Shown one piece after another: positions 12,112-20,064 of a stretch of DNA of 64,000 nt. The position numbers and the translations under genes are program-made. Position 1 is the stretch's first letter. The number at the start of each line of letters is the position of its first letter. The DNA comes from Pseudomonadota bacterium. Lineage in GTDB: Bacteria > Pseudomonadota > Gammaproteobacteria > Burkholderiales > Gallionellaceae. Under the pieces are notes generated by a model that worked only from the letters and a program-made list of their open reading frames with translations, made no database searches and was not told where the DNA came from. Where the stretch lies: NCBI GenBank assembly GCA_021782365.1, contig JAJXVB010000005.1, positions 62,001 through 126,000 of the forward strand. Reading direction: 5' to 3'.

Positions 12112-12689
12112 GCGATCTTACTACCCTGCTTAAGGCTTCCAAATCCGCACTGATTGCGCTTGCGGCATCGGTCGCCGCATCCTGCCTGCTCATCGTCAGC
12201 CTGCACGGCCATCTCGAAAAGAGAGAAAGCCAGATCGAGAAGCTAGAAAGCCGCCTCACGGCGATGCGCACAGAAGATCAAAGAAACAGGCTGGATCTCG
12301 AGGCGGCAGGGAAGCTGAAAGGGCAATATCTGAGACTGACGAATCTGGGATTCATAGGCGAGCCTGACAGGAACGACTGGATGCAGCGACTTGAAGACAT
12401 CTATCGCGCAAGCCGTCTTCCTGCCAATTTGAGATATACCTTTTTGCCTGCGCGAGCGGTCGATGAGAGATCAGGCAATTACCGCATCCTGCGCCATGAG
12501 CTGACGATGGAGCTCTCAGGCATAGACGATACGGAATTCCTGGACTTCATGGAAAGGCTATCCGCTGAATGGCAAGTCCCATACCTCGTCCAGGGCTGCC
12601 AGATTGCGCGCGAGCAGGAAACAGGGCTGCAGATCGGATGCACCCTGCAGCTTTATTCGATGTCTGGAAAAGCAAAGGGCGGAACATGA
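12108..12689 (+). CDS. PilO/MshJ-like inner-membrane protein
   Basis: A 193-residue protein with one N-terminal membrane segment (about residues 14-33, ALIALAASVAASCLLIVS). A heptad-rich coiled coil follows (about 35-70) and then a small periplasmic domain. This is the classic PilO/GspM/MshJ plan: a bitopic protein that pairs with the PilN-like partner. It overlaps the genes on both sides by four bases. No catalytic residues are apparent. Assignment is by topology and operon position. Confidence 0.7.
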   Translation: MSDLTTLLKASKSALIALAASVAASCLLIVSLHGHLEKRESQIEKLESRLTAMRTEDQRNRLDLEAAGKLKGQYLRLTNLGFIGEPDRNDWMQRLEDIYRASRLPANLRYTFLPARAVDERSGNYRILRHELTMELSGIDDTEFLDFMERLSAEWQVPYLVQGCQIAREQETGLQIGCTLQLYSMSGKAKGGT

Positions 12690-13000
12690 GATACGCGATG
12701 CTTTTCTGCCTGATGATTTTTCCGGATATCGCACAGGCGCTGGGCACGCTGTTCTATTCCCCGGACGAAAGAAAGGCGCAGGGCAAGGCGACAGAGGTCT
12801 ACCGGGTAGAAGGCATCGTAAAGCGCAGCGCAGGAAGAAGCGTCGCATGGATCAACGGGCGTCCGGTCCCAGAAAACGACCCAGGCTTTCCCAGGCTTAA
12901 CATCTACAAGGATCACGTGCTTCTGGATGGCGTGATCATCAGGCCAGGCGAATCGAAGGAAGTCCAGACAGGCGAATCAAAACGGCAGGATCAGCCATGA
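12686..13000 (+). CDS. MshK-like periplasmic pilus protein
   Basis: A 104-residue exported protein from ATG 12686, overlapping the upstream stop by four bases. It has a short signal peptide (MRYAMLFCLMIFPDIAQA) and then a compact domain with VEGIVKRSAGRSVAWINGRP. That stretch is like MshK and the homology region of PilP/GspC proteins, which link the inner-membrane complex to the secretin. It fits as the connector of this machine. Length and context support the call; similarity is modest. Confidence 0.72.
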   Translation: MRYAMLFCLMIFPDIAQALGTLFYSPDERKAQGKATEVYRVEGIVKRSAGRSVAWINGRPVPENDPGFPRLNIYKDHVLLDGVIIRPGESKEVQTGESKRQDQP

Positions 13001-14433
13001 ACATGCGACAAAGGCAAAAAGGCATCGCGCTCCTGATATTCGTCACGCTGCTCGCGGGCTCAATCGCAACGGTTGTTGTCAGGGGCTTAAAGGATGAACA
13101 ACCCGCGAGGGGGAAAATCACGGCAGCAGCGCTTTCAGAAGCAAAGGATGCGTTGATCGGATACGCGATCACCTACGGCGATACCCATGCCGGCCAGGTG
13201 CACGGATATCTTCCATGCCCCGATCAGGCCGGCGGCAATCCCGAAGGAAGCGCCGAGCCGACCTGCGGGAGCCAGGATGTCAGCCAGCTCGGAAGACTCC
13301 CTTGGCGCACGCTGGACATCGGACCGCTTCGCGGAAGCGATGGGGAATGCCTCTGGTATGCGGTCTCCGGAAACTACAAGAACAATCCCAAGACAGGGTT
13401 GTTGAACTGGGATGCCAACGGGCAGATCAGGGTCTACGATGCCGACGGCACACTGCTTACGCCTTCTGACAATCAGGCGGTTGCGGTGATCTTCTCGCCG
13501 GGCATGGCGCTGCCAGGACAGAATCGCTCGGGCTCTTCGGCCCCCATATGCGGCGGCAATTACACGCCCAGCAATTATCTCGATGCATCCTCAGGCTACA
13601 ACACCGTATCGAGCGTTGCCGGCGCGATCAGCGATTTCCGCATCGGAGAGCATACCCCGACCGGCGACAGGCTGGTCTTCATCACAAAACAGGATATATG
13701 GAATGCGCTCAGGAAACGGAAGGATTTTCTCGCCACCCTGGATGCGATGACGAGGAAAACTGCCGAATGCATCGCAAGCTTCGGAACAAAAAACTCGACA
13801 GACGGAATCCCCGATCCCAACAACCTGAGCCTTCCATGGCCCGCCCCTCTTTCATTGGCGGACTATTCGGAAAACGCGAATTACGACGACTCGGCCAATC
13901 TCTATTCCGGACGCACGCCATACAGGGTCAACAATTCCAGGATCGCATCGGGCAATGCCATCGCCAGCGACTTCCTGCTCACAAGCGGCACCTGCAACGC
14001 CGGGATATGCATCAACAACTGCCCCGATCCTACAGAATGGGCGAATCTTTATTACCCATGGTGGAACAACTGGAAGGATCATCTTTTTTATGGAATCGCA
14101 CAGGAATACAAGCCTGCAAACCATACGACCCTGCCCTGCGGAAACTGCCTTTCTGTCAACAACGCAGGGCAATACGCGGCCGTTGTCCTCTTCGCGAACC
14201 AGAAGCTGTCCGGACAGATGCGCGCGAGCAGCCCGACCGATCCTGCCCGCGGCATCGCCTCAAACTATCTCGAGGGAAACAATGCGCTCAGCATCGCCAA
14301 CCCCTCCGCAACCGGAATCGAGAATTATCAGGCGGATAATGACAGCAGCACATTCAACGACATCCTGTACTGCATAAGACAGGACCTGACGGTAGTCAAG
14401 GGAAACCCGGCCTCCATCCCCGCATGCCCATGA
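12997..14433 (+). CDS. Large prepilin-like minor component without Glu5
   Basis: A 478-residue protein starting MNMRQRQKGIALLIFVTLLA. This looks like a short prepilin leader ending KG before a hydrophobic helix, but the residue expected to be Glu5 is not acidic, as in PilX/GspK-type minor pilins. The long C-terminal part is rich in Cys and Asn/Ser. It contains YLPCPDQAGG, RLPWRTLDIGP and WYAVSGNYKNN, a module repeated in the next gene. Its size is far above ordinary pilins (about 150-200 residues), so it may be a tip component or adhesin. It is coupled to both neighbours by ATGA overlaps. I do not recognise a named family. Confidence 0.75.
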   Translation: MNMRQRQKGIALLIFVTLLAGSIATVVVRGLKDEQPARGKITAAALSEAKDALIGYAITYGDTHAGQVHGYLPCPDQAGGNPEGSAEPTCGSQDVSQLGRLPWRTLDIGPLRGSDGECLWYAVSGNYKNNPKTGLLNWDANGQIRVYDADGTLLTPSDNQAVAVIFSPGMALPGQNRSGSSAPICGGNYTPSNYLDASSGYNTVSSVAGAISDFRIGEHTPTGDRLVFITKQDIWNALRKRKDFLATLDAMTRKTAECIASFGTKNSTDGIPDPNNLSLPWPAPLSLADYSENANYDDSANLYSGRTPYRVNNSRIASGNAIASDFLLTSGTCNAGICINNCPDPTEWANLYYPWWNNWKDHLFYGIAQEYKPANHTTLPCGNCLSVNNAGQYAAVVLFANQKLSGQMRASSPTDPARGIASNYLEGNNALSIANPSATGIENYQADNDSSTFNDILYCIRQDLTVVKGNPASIPACP

Positions 14434-15164
14434 AGACCCCATTTGACAGCGGATTCACCCTGATCGAGATGGCCATCGCGCTATTCATCCTGGCGCTGCT
14501 TATGGGAACGGGGCTTAGCCTGCTTTCAGCCGAACTCGAACAGCGCCATGTCGAAGACACACACGACAGGCTAAAAGATGCGAGGGAGATGCTGCTGGGA
14601 TATGCACTCTCGCATGCTGCTGTCGATGCCCGCCCTTACCTTCCCTGCCCCGATGCAAGGCCCGGGACTTCCGTGTCGAGTGGCAATGTCTCCAACGACG
14701 GACAGGAGGACCGCAATGCCCTTACCGGCGCATGCGACACTCAGGAAGGCAACCTGCCCTGGGTCACGTTGGGACTCACACCGCATTCGGACGCATGGGC
14801 CAACCGGTTGCGCTATCGGGTAAGCGGCAATTTCTCCAACCGGAATGCAGGCATGCAGCTCTCCTATATGGGCGACATCAACATACTGGATGCTGCATCG
14901 GGCGGAATCGGCATCGCGCTGAATGTCCCGGCCGTCATAGTTTCCCACGGCAAGAACGGCATGGGCGCGATCAATTCGGCGGGGCTTGCCAATCCGATGC
15001 CGAATGGCAGCAACGAATCGGCCAATGCCGACATCACGGTCAACTTCGTAAGCCGTACAACATCTTCTGCAGGCACTGCCGGCGGATACTTCGACGACCA
15101 GGTCATCTGGCTATCTCAATACACGCTTTTCAACCGCCTGGTTCAGGCAGGGAGGCTTCCATGA
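14430..15164 (+). CDS. Prepilin-like protein with type IV leader
   Basis: From ATG 14430 (overlapping the previous stop; ATG 14424 is an alternative) the protein is 244 residues. It has a classic class III leader: a short basic peptide, then SGFTLIEMAIALFILALL with Gly before the cut and Glu at position 5. The globular part shares YLPCPD, NLPWVTLGL and YRVSGNFSN with the preceding gene. This indicates a paralogous pair despite the size difference. It is likely a minor pilin processed by a prepilin peptidase encoded elsewhere, since none is in this window. It is followed by a response regulator, overlapping by four bases. Confidence 0.82.
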   Translation: MKTPFDSGFTLIEMAIALFILALLMGTGLSLLSAELEQRHVEDTHDRLKDAREMLLGYALSHAAVDARPYLPCPDARPGTSVSSGNVSNDGQEDRNALTGACDTQEGNLPWVTLGLTPHSDAWANRLRYRVSGNFSNRNAGMQLSYMGDINILDAASGGIGIALNVPAVIVSHGKNGMGAINSAGLANPMPNGSNESANADITVNFVSRTTSSAGTAGGYFDDQVIWLSQYTLFNRLVQAGRLP

Positions 15165-15790
15165 AAACATCGGGACTGGAATTCATGACGCATGCGACGC
15201 TGCTCATCGTCGAGGACGACGAGGACATTTGCAGCCATCTCTCCCGCGTGATGACGAGCGAGGGCTATCGCGTTCACACCGCGCACAACAGGTTTGAGGC
15301 GCTCGCATTCGATCATCAGCCCATGATCGTACTGCTCGACATGGGGCTTCCTCCGGCAAGCCATGGAATCAGCGAAGGCCTCATTCTGCTCGATGCGTTG
15401 CTGGCAGGCTCGCCTGGCAGCAAGATCATCGCAATCACCGGGCATGAAGATGCGGCATTCGAGGCTGTGCGGCGGGGCGCATTCGATTTCCTGACGAAGC
15501 CCTCTGAAATCAGCGATATCAAATCTGCCATCAGGCGCGCCTCCCTCTTCCTGCATCATGAGAGACTGCTTTCGGAATCTGGCGAGGCAAGGCTGCACGT
15601 CACGATAAAGATCTCGGATGGGCCGCGCGAATGCGCAGAAGCAATCGAAGAGCAGATCATCCGCCACACGCTATCCGACACGAACGGCAACGTATCGGAA
15701 ACTGCGAGGCGCCTGGGGCTGGTGCGCGAGAACCTCTACTACTATCTGAAAAAATACGGCATACGCCCGAGCCGCCCGCAATCGGTGTAA
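15161..15790 (+). CDS. Two-domain response regulator, REC plus Fis-type HTH
   Basis: A 209-residue regulator from ATG 15161, overlapping the pilin stop by four bases. The receiver domain has the acidic pocket (VEDDED near residues 18-23), phospho-acceptor Asp60 (VLLDMGLPP), a conserved Thr (AITGHED) and Lys (FLTKPSE). The C-terminus carries a Fis-family helix-turn-helix (NVSETARRLGLVRENLYYYL, about residues 174-193). There is no AAA+ sigma-54 domain between them, so it is built like RegA/PrrA/ActR rather than NtrC. It is the last gene of the coupled pilus block, 71 bases before the main pilin. That position suggests control of pilin or pilus genes; no partner kinase is adjacent. Confidence 0.88.
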   Translation: MKTSGLEFMTHATLLIVEDDEDICSHLSRVMTSEGYRVHTAHNRFEALAFDHQPMIVLLDMGLPPASHGISEGLILLDALLAGSPGSKIIAITGHEDAAFEAVRRGAFDFLTKPSEISDIKSAIRRASLFLHHERLLSESGEARLHVTIKISDGPRECAEAIEEQIIRHTLSDTNGNVSETARRLGLVRENLYYYLKKYGIRPSRPQSV

Positions 15791-15861
15791 AACCTTTTTA
15801 CTTCACGGCTGACCCTGCAGCAAATAAAGTCTGTCGACCATCAAACAAAAAGGAGATAGAC

Positions 15862-16530
15862 ATGCGGACTGTCAGGACATCCGGTTTCACGCTGGTCGAG
15901 CTCGCAATCGTGCTGGTCATCATCGGCCTGTTGCTGGCTGCCGTATTCAAGGGCCAGGAGATGATACAGAATGCGAAAGCCAAGAATCTCGTCAACGACT
16001 TGAAGGGCGTGTCCGCCGCCTATTATTCCTACCAGGACCGCTACAAGGCGATTCCCGGAGACGACAGTTCAGCCGCCAGCCACCTTGGACAGACCGCCTA
16101 CGATGGAAACGGGGACGGCATCATCAGCGGCGCATATACCGACAACAATGCGACCATCAGCACGGAGAGCCAGGCGTTCTGGCAGCATGCGCGCATGGCA
16201 GGATTTCTTTCAGGTCCTGCGACCGGCACCACCGCGCCTGCCGGCACCAATGCGATGGGCGGACTCCTGGGCGTTCAGGATGGAAGTGCTACCGCGATAT
16301 ACGGAATGACAGGGCCCGTGGTTTGCGCAGGCAGCATACCCTGGAAAATCGCCCAGGCAGTCGACCTCATGATAGACGACGGAAACAGCGACACAGGCAA
16401 TGTCAGGGCGGGTGACGCGAGCACAACGCCAAACGAGGCGACAGCCGCTGCTGCATCGCTGGTCTATGGCAAGGGTGCTGCGGCTCCGGCCTCACCCGAT
16501 GAGCTGCACACGCTTTGCATGAAGATCTGA
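15862..16530 (+). CDS. Type IV pilin, copy 1 (likely major pilin)
   Basis: A 222-residue prepilin from ATG 15862 with a strong AGGAGA ribosome-binding site at 15851-15856. The leader MRTVRTSG is followed by FTLVELAIVLVIIGLLLAAV, with Glu5 present. The body has YYSYQDRYKAIPGDDSSA, a stretch common to this MshA-like pilin group, and a C-terminal Cys (ELHTLCMKI). The independent strong ribosome-binding site and the 71-base spacer set it apart from the coupled block and suggest higher output. It is the upstream member of a tandem pair. Confidence 0.88.
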   Translation: MRTVRTSGFTLVELAIVLVIIGLLLAAVFKGQEMIQNAKAKNLVNDLKGVSAAYYSYQDRYKAIPGDDSSAASHLGQTAYDGNGDGIISGAYTDNNATISTESQAFWQHARMAGFLSGPATGTTAPAGTNAMGGLLGVQDGSATAIYGMTGPVVCAGSIPWKIAQAVDLMIDDGNSDTGNVRAGDASTTPNEATAAAASLVYGKGAAAPASPDELHTLCMKI

Positions 16531-17210
16531 CCGTGAGGCCAAAGCGGAACTCTGGCTTCACGCTCGTCGAGATCGCGATCGTGCTCGTGATCATCGGCCT
16601 TCTTCTGGGCGGCGTATTCAAGGGACAGGAGATGATCACACAGGGCAGGATCAAGTCTGCGATCAACGATCTTTCCGGCATCACTGCCGCCTATTATGCC
16701 TATCTCGACCGCTACAAGGCGCTGCCGGGAGACGACAGCCAGGCGAATGCGCGATGGCCAGCATTGCCTTCAGGCAGCAGCGGCAACAGCGATGGAACCA
16801 TCTCTGGAACATACAATGCGACAGGCTCCGCCACCAGTGAATCGCAATTTTTCTGGATGCATCTTAGAGCGGCCGGGCTCGTGACGGGATCGGCCGCTGC
16901 CGCGTTGCAGCCTCTCAACGCCGCAGGCGGCATCCTGGGCGTTCAGACGGGAAGCGGGGCGACTCCTCCGGGTGAAGTGCTGCAAAGCAATGGCGCAGGC
17001 ACCGGATTCACGGGCTTCATGATCTGTTCTTCCGGCCTTACAGACAGAGTGGCCGCAGCGGTCGACAGGCAGCTCGACGATGGAATACCCAACACAGGCA
17101 GCATACGCGCCCAGCTCACTGCCTCGCCAGATCCCATACAGACCACAGCGATGAGCGGAAGCTATACGGATACCGGCACGACGCTGGTCACGATCTGCAA
17201 GGCGCTGTAG
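16515..17210 (+). CDS. Type IV pilin, copy 2
   Basis: A paralogue of the preceding pilin, sharing SGFTLVE-AIVLVIIGLLL, FKGQEMI and DRYKALPGDDS. From ATG 16515 it has 231 residues and overlaps copy 1 by 16 bases. GTG 16533 is an attractive alternative: it removes the overlap and gives an 8-residue leader (VRPKRNSG) of the same length as copy 1. No good ribosome-binding site marks either start, so translation may depend on copy 1. The C-terminus again ends near a Cys (VTICKAL). The tandem pair looks like a gene duplication with diverged globular domains. Confidence 0.85.
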   Translation: MHEDLTVRPKRNSGFTLVEIAIVLVIIGLLLGGVFKGQEMITQGRIKSAINDLSGITAAYYAYLDRYKALPGDDSQANARWPALPSGSSGNSDGTISGTYNATGSATSESQFFWMHLRAAGLVTGSAAAALQPLNAAGGILGVQTGSGATPPGEVLQSNGAGTGFTGFMICSSGLTDRVAAAVDRQLDDGIPNTGSIRAQLTASPDPIQTTAMSGSYTDTGTTLVTICKAL

Positions 17211-17288
17211 CGATCGAAATTGCATAGGATTGTCGCCGGCATCCATGTCGCCGTAGAATGGAAAGCCTCGATCTGCAGGGAAGAATCA

Positions 17289-17540
17289 ATGGCTTCGAAC
17301 TGGCTTTGCTACATGCTGCAATGTTCCGACGGCACGCTATATTGCGGCATCACCAACGACATCGAAAAGCGCCTGAATGCGCACAACGAAGGCCTAGGGG
17401 CAAAATACACCAGGGCGCGCAGGCCGGTCACCCTGGCTTTTCTTGAATGCTGCGAAGACCGCTCTTCCGCATCGAAGCGGGAAATGGAAATCAAGAAGCT
17501 TACGCGCACCGAGAAGCTCGCGCTGATAAGTTCAATCTGA
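17289..17540 (+). CDS. GIY-YIG domain protein, YhbQ/UPF0213-like
   Basis: An 83-residue protein from ATG 17289 (an upstream in-frame ATG at 17220 is unlikely). It is essentially one GIY-YIG domain: CYMLQCSDGTLYCGITND contains the two short strands, degenerate as CYM and YCG. It is followed by the conserved Arg and His of KRLNAHNEG, then KYTRARRP and a Glu in SKREMEIKKL. Stand-alone GIY-YIG proteins of this size are probable nucleases of unknown role. The gene is monocistronic, between the pilus locus and the rubrerythrin promoter. Confidence 0.85.
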   Translation: MASNWLCYMLQCSDGTLYCGITNDIEKRLNAHNEGLGAKYTRARRPVTLAFLECCEDRSSASKREMEIKKLTRTEKLALISSI

Positions 17541-17566
17541 TCCATGCTTGGCATGTGGTCAAGCTA

Positions 17567-17594
17567 TTGCCAGCCGCTTTTCAGGTGGTAGAAT
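17567..17594 (+). promoter_or_regulatory. Candidate sigma-70 promoter of the rubrerythrin cluster
   Basis: TTGCCA (17567-17572) and TAGAAT (17589-17594) are separated by 16 bases. The pair lies about 95 bases upstream of the rubrerythrin ATG, in the only gap before this gene set. Confidence 0.45.
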
Positions 17595-17689
17595 CAGATT
17601 CTCAAGCAGTTCATTCAGGCAGTTCAAATCGCTGTAACCGTAGTTTATGGTCGCTCTATCGTTTAATTCTTTAACCGAGGAGAAATATC

Positions 17690-18109
17690 ATGAAACTGAA
17701 AGGAAGCAAGACCGAGCAATCCCTGAAAGACGCTTTCGCCGGCGAATCCATGGCCAACCGCCGTTATCTCTATTTCGCATCCAAGGCTGACATCGAAGGC
17801 TATAACGATGTCTCAGCACTCTTCCGATCCACAGCAGAAGGCGAGACAGGCCATGCTCATGGCCATCTTGAATATCTCGAGCAGTGCGGAGACCCCGCAA
17901 CGGGCCTGCCTTTCGGCGGCACCGAAGACAACCTGAAGAGCGCCGTCGCAGGCGAGACGCACGAATACACGGACATGTATCCGGGCATGGCCAAGACTGC
18001 GCGCGAAGAGGGTTTCAGCGAAGTGGCCGACTGGTTCGAGACGCTTGCGAAGGCCGAACGCTCACACGCCAACCGCTACCAGAAGGCGCTCAACGAGTTC
18101 AAATCCTGA
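17690..18109 (+). CDS. Rubrerythrin, short form without rubredoxin domain
   Basis: A 139-residue ferritin-like di-iron protein. The four helices carry the expected Glu/His ligands: [33 protein letters not shown] and AERSHANRY. Classical rubrerythrin adds a C-terminal rubredoxin with two CxxC pairs; that is absent here, so electrons must come from a separate donor. The protein reduces peroxide or stores iron in the cytoplasm. GAGGAG precedes the ATG. The Fe-S protein and DUF3501 genes follow directly, a conserved trio in several proteobacteria, suggesting the Fe-S protein is the electron partner. Confidence 0.92.
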   Translation: MKLKGSKTEQSLKDAFAGESMANRRYLYFASKADIEGYNDVSALFRSTAEGETGHAHGHLEYLEQCGDPATGLPFGGTEDNLKSAVAGETHEYTDMYPGMAKTAREEGFSEVADWFETLAKAERSHANRYQKALNEFKS

Positions 18110-18114
18110 TCCCT

Positions 18115-18134
18115 GCCGGCCGGTTTCGGTCGGC
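18115..18134 (+). other. GC-rich hairpin between rubrerythrin and the Fe-S protein
   Basis: GCCGGCCG (18115-18122) and CGGTCGGC (18127-18134) pair around a four-base loop, allowing one G-U. No T-run follows, so it is not a standard terminator. It may stabilise the rubrerythrin mRNA or lower read-through into the next gene. Confidence 0.5.
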
Positions 18135-18150
18135 CACCTAGGAAGATGCC

Positions 18151-19479
18151 ATGGCTGATCGCGAAGGTAATCTTGAGGCGCCCACCCGCCACCCCCTGGA
18201 CTGGAGGAATCCGGACTTCTACGACGAGGAATCGCTCAACAGGGAACTGGAGCGCGTCTTCGACATCTGTCACGGCTGCCGCCGCTGCGTGAGCCTTTGC
18301 CAGTCGTTTCCGACGCTTTTCGACCTTGTGGACGAATCCTCGACGATGGAAGTGGACGGAGTCGCAAAGTCCGATTACATCAAGGTCGTCGACCACTGCT
18401 ATCTCTGCGATCTCTGCTACATGACCAAGTGCCCTTATGTTCCTCCTCATGCGTGGAACGTAGACTTCCCTCATCTGATGCTGAGGGCCAAGGCGGTGAA
18501 ATTCAGGAATGGAAAGGTCAGGCTCAGGGACAGGATACTGACCAGCACCGATGCGGTCGGCAGCATCGCGGGAATCCCCGTGATCGCACAGACGGTCAAT
18601 GCGGCGAACAAGATAGGCTTGGCGCGCAAGGCGCTGGAAACCGTTGCAGGCATACACGCGGACGCATGGGTTCCGGAATATCACAGCAGCTCCTTGCGGG
18701 GCCTTCTGTCATCTCATCGAAGCGATAACGAAGCCTTGCCGGCAGGCAGGACCAAGGGCGGGATCGCGCTTTTTGCAACCTGCTACATGAACCGAAACGA
18801 GCCAGGACCAGGCCTTGATCTGGTCGAAGTGTTCGAGCACAACGGCATTCCGGTGAAACTTGCCGGAGAAGAGCGCTGCTGCGGCATGCCAAAGCTGGAA
18901 CTGGGAGACTTGGAATCGGTCGCCAAAGCCAAGGAACACAACATCCCCCTGCTTGCGAAGCTGGTCGACGAGGGGTGGGACCTGACCGCGCTGGTTCCTT
19001 CCTGCGTGCTGATGTTCAAGCAGGAGCTTCCGCTGATGTATCCTGACGACAAGGACGTACAGAAGGTGAAGCAGGCATTCTTCGATCCCTTCGAGTATCT
19101 GATGCTGCGCCACAAGGAAGGCATGCTCAAGACGGACTTCAGGCAGCCACTCGGAAACATCGCCTACCATGCGGCATGCCATCAGCGCGTGCAGAACATC
19201 GGCCAGAAGACACGCGAGGCTTTGTCCCTCGTTCCCGCGACCACGGTCGAGATCATCGAGCGCTGTTCTGGACACGACGGCACCTATGCGGTGAAGAAGG
19301 AATTTCACGACCATGCGATGAAGATCGTGAGACCCGTGGCGGATCGCGTGAAAAATGCGGAGGCACAGCATTACGGCAGCGACTGCGCGATGGCAGGCCA
19401 CCATATCGAAAACGCGCTCAAGGATGGCAGAGCGCCAGAACACCCCATCACCCTATTGAGAAAGGCTTACGGTATATGA
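18151..19479 (+). CDS. GlpC/HdrD-like (Fe-S)-binding oxidoreductase with CCG domains
   Basis: A 442-residue protein. Two 4Fe-4S motifs lie near the N-terminus (CHGCRRCVSLCQ at about residue 41 and CYLCDLCYMTKCP at about 89). Two cysteine-rich CCG-type domains follow (CYMN...CCGMPKLELGD; ACHQ...CSGHDG). This is the plan of GlpC, HdrD and related electron-transfer subunits. No flavin domain is present. Set between rubrerythrin and DUF3501, it probably delivers electrons to rubrerythrin; that partner role is inferred from recurring neighbourhood, not shown by the sequence. It overlaps the DUF3501 start by four bases. Confidence 0.88.
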   Translation: MADREGNLEAPTRHPLDWRNPDFYDEESLNRELERVFDICHGCRRCVSLCQSFPTLFDLVDESSTMEVDGVAKSDYIKVVDHCYLCDLCYMTKCPYVPPHAWNVDFPHLMLRAKAVKFRNGKVRLRDRILTSTDAVGSIAGIPVIAQTVNAANKIGLARKALETVAGIHADAWVPEYHSSSLRGLLSSHRSDNEALPAGRTKGGIALFATCYMNRNEPGPGLDLVEVFEHNGIPVKLAGEERCCGMPKLELGDLESVAKAKEHNIPLLAKLVDEGWDLTALVPSCVLMFKQELPLMYPDDKDVQKVKQAFFDPFEYLMLRHKEGMLKTDFRQPLGNIAYHAACHQRVQNIGQKTREALSLVPATTVEIIERCSGHDGTYAVKKEFHDHAMKIVRPVADRVKNAEAQHYGSDCAMAGHHIENALKDGRAPEHPITLLRKAYGI

Positions 19480-20060
19480 ACATGATACTCAAGAGAGAGA
19501 CGCTATACAGCCTCGAACAGTATTCGCGCATCCGGCCCGAATTCCGCACGACCGTGATCGAGCACAAGGAAAACCGGAGAGTCCAGCTTGGTGAACACGC
19601 AACGCTGCATTTCGAGGACAGCCTGACCATGCAGTATCAGGTGCAGGAGATGCTGCGGCTCGAGCGCATCTTCGATGCAAGCGGCATAGAGCAGGAGCTC
19701 GAGGTCTACAATCCGCTGATCCCTGACGGCACCAACTGGAAAGCCACCTTCATGATCGAATACGAGGATACCGACGAGAGGCGCAAAGAACTCATGCGCC
19801 TTGCCGGAATCGAGAAGAAGGTCTGGGTGCAGGTCGAAGGATGCGACAGGGTCCATGCGATTGCCAACGAGGACATGGATCGCGAAGCGGATGGCAAGAC
19901 TTCAGCGGTGCATTTTCTGCGCTTCGAGCTTGCTCCCGAAATGATAAATTTGGTCAAACAGGGTGCGGCCATATATGCCGGCATAGACCATCCCTCATAT
20001 CAGGCGAGAGTCCGGTTGCAGAAAGAGGTGCGCGACTCGCTCGAGGACGATCTCGACTGA
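19476..20060 (+). CDS. DUF3501 family protein
   Basis: A 194-residue soluble protein from ATG 19476, overlapping the Fe-S protein stop by four bases. It begins MNMILKRETLYSLEQYSRIR and has FEDSLTMQYQVQEMLRLERI and VRFL-type C-terminal segments typical of DUF3501. Biochemical function is unknown. It is almost always found with rubrerythrin and the GlpC-like protein, so a role in the same peroxide or iron response is likely. There are only four bases between its stop and the end of the convergent dctM. Confidence 0.85.
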   Translation: MNMILKRETLYSLEQYSRIRPEFRTTVIEHKENRRVQLGEHATLHFEDSLTMQYQVQEMLRLERIFDASGIEQELEVYNPLIPDGTNWKATFMIEYEDTDERRKELMRLAGIEKKVWVQVEGCDRVHAIANEDMDREADGKTSAVHFLRFELAPEMINLVKQGAAIYAGIDHPSYQARVRLQKEVRDSLEDDLD

Positions 20061-20064
20061 AAAC

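Noticed and set aside
15791-15861. Possible promoter before the first pilin
   Set aside because: Only a weak TTCACG/ATAAAG pair is seen and no sigma-54 element, so I did not list it.
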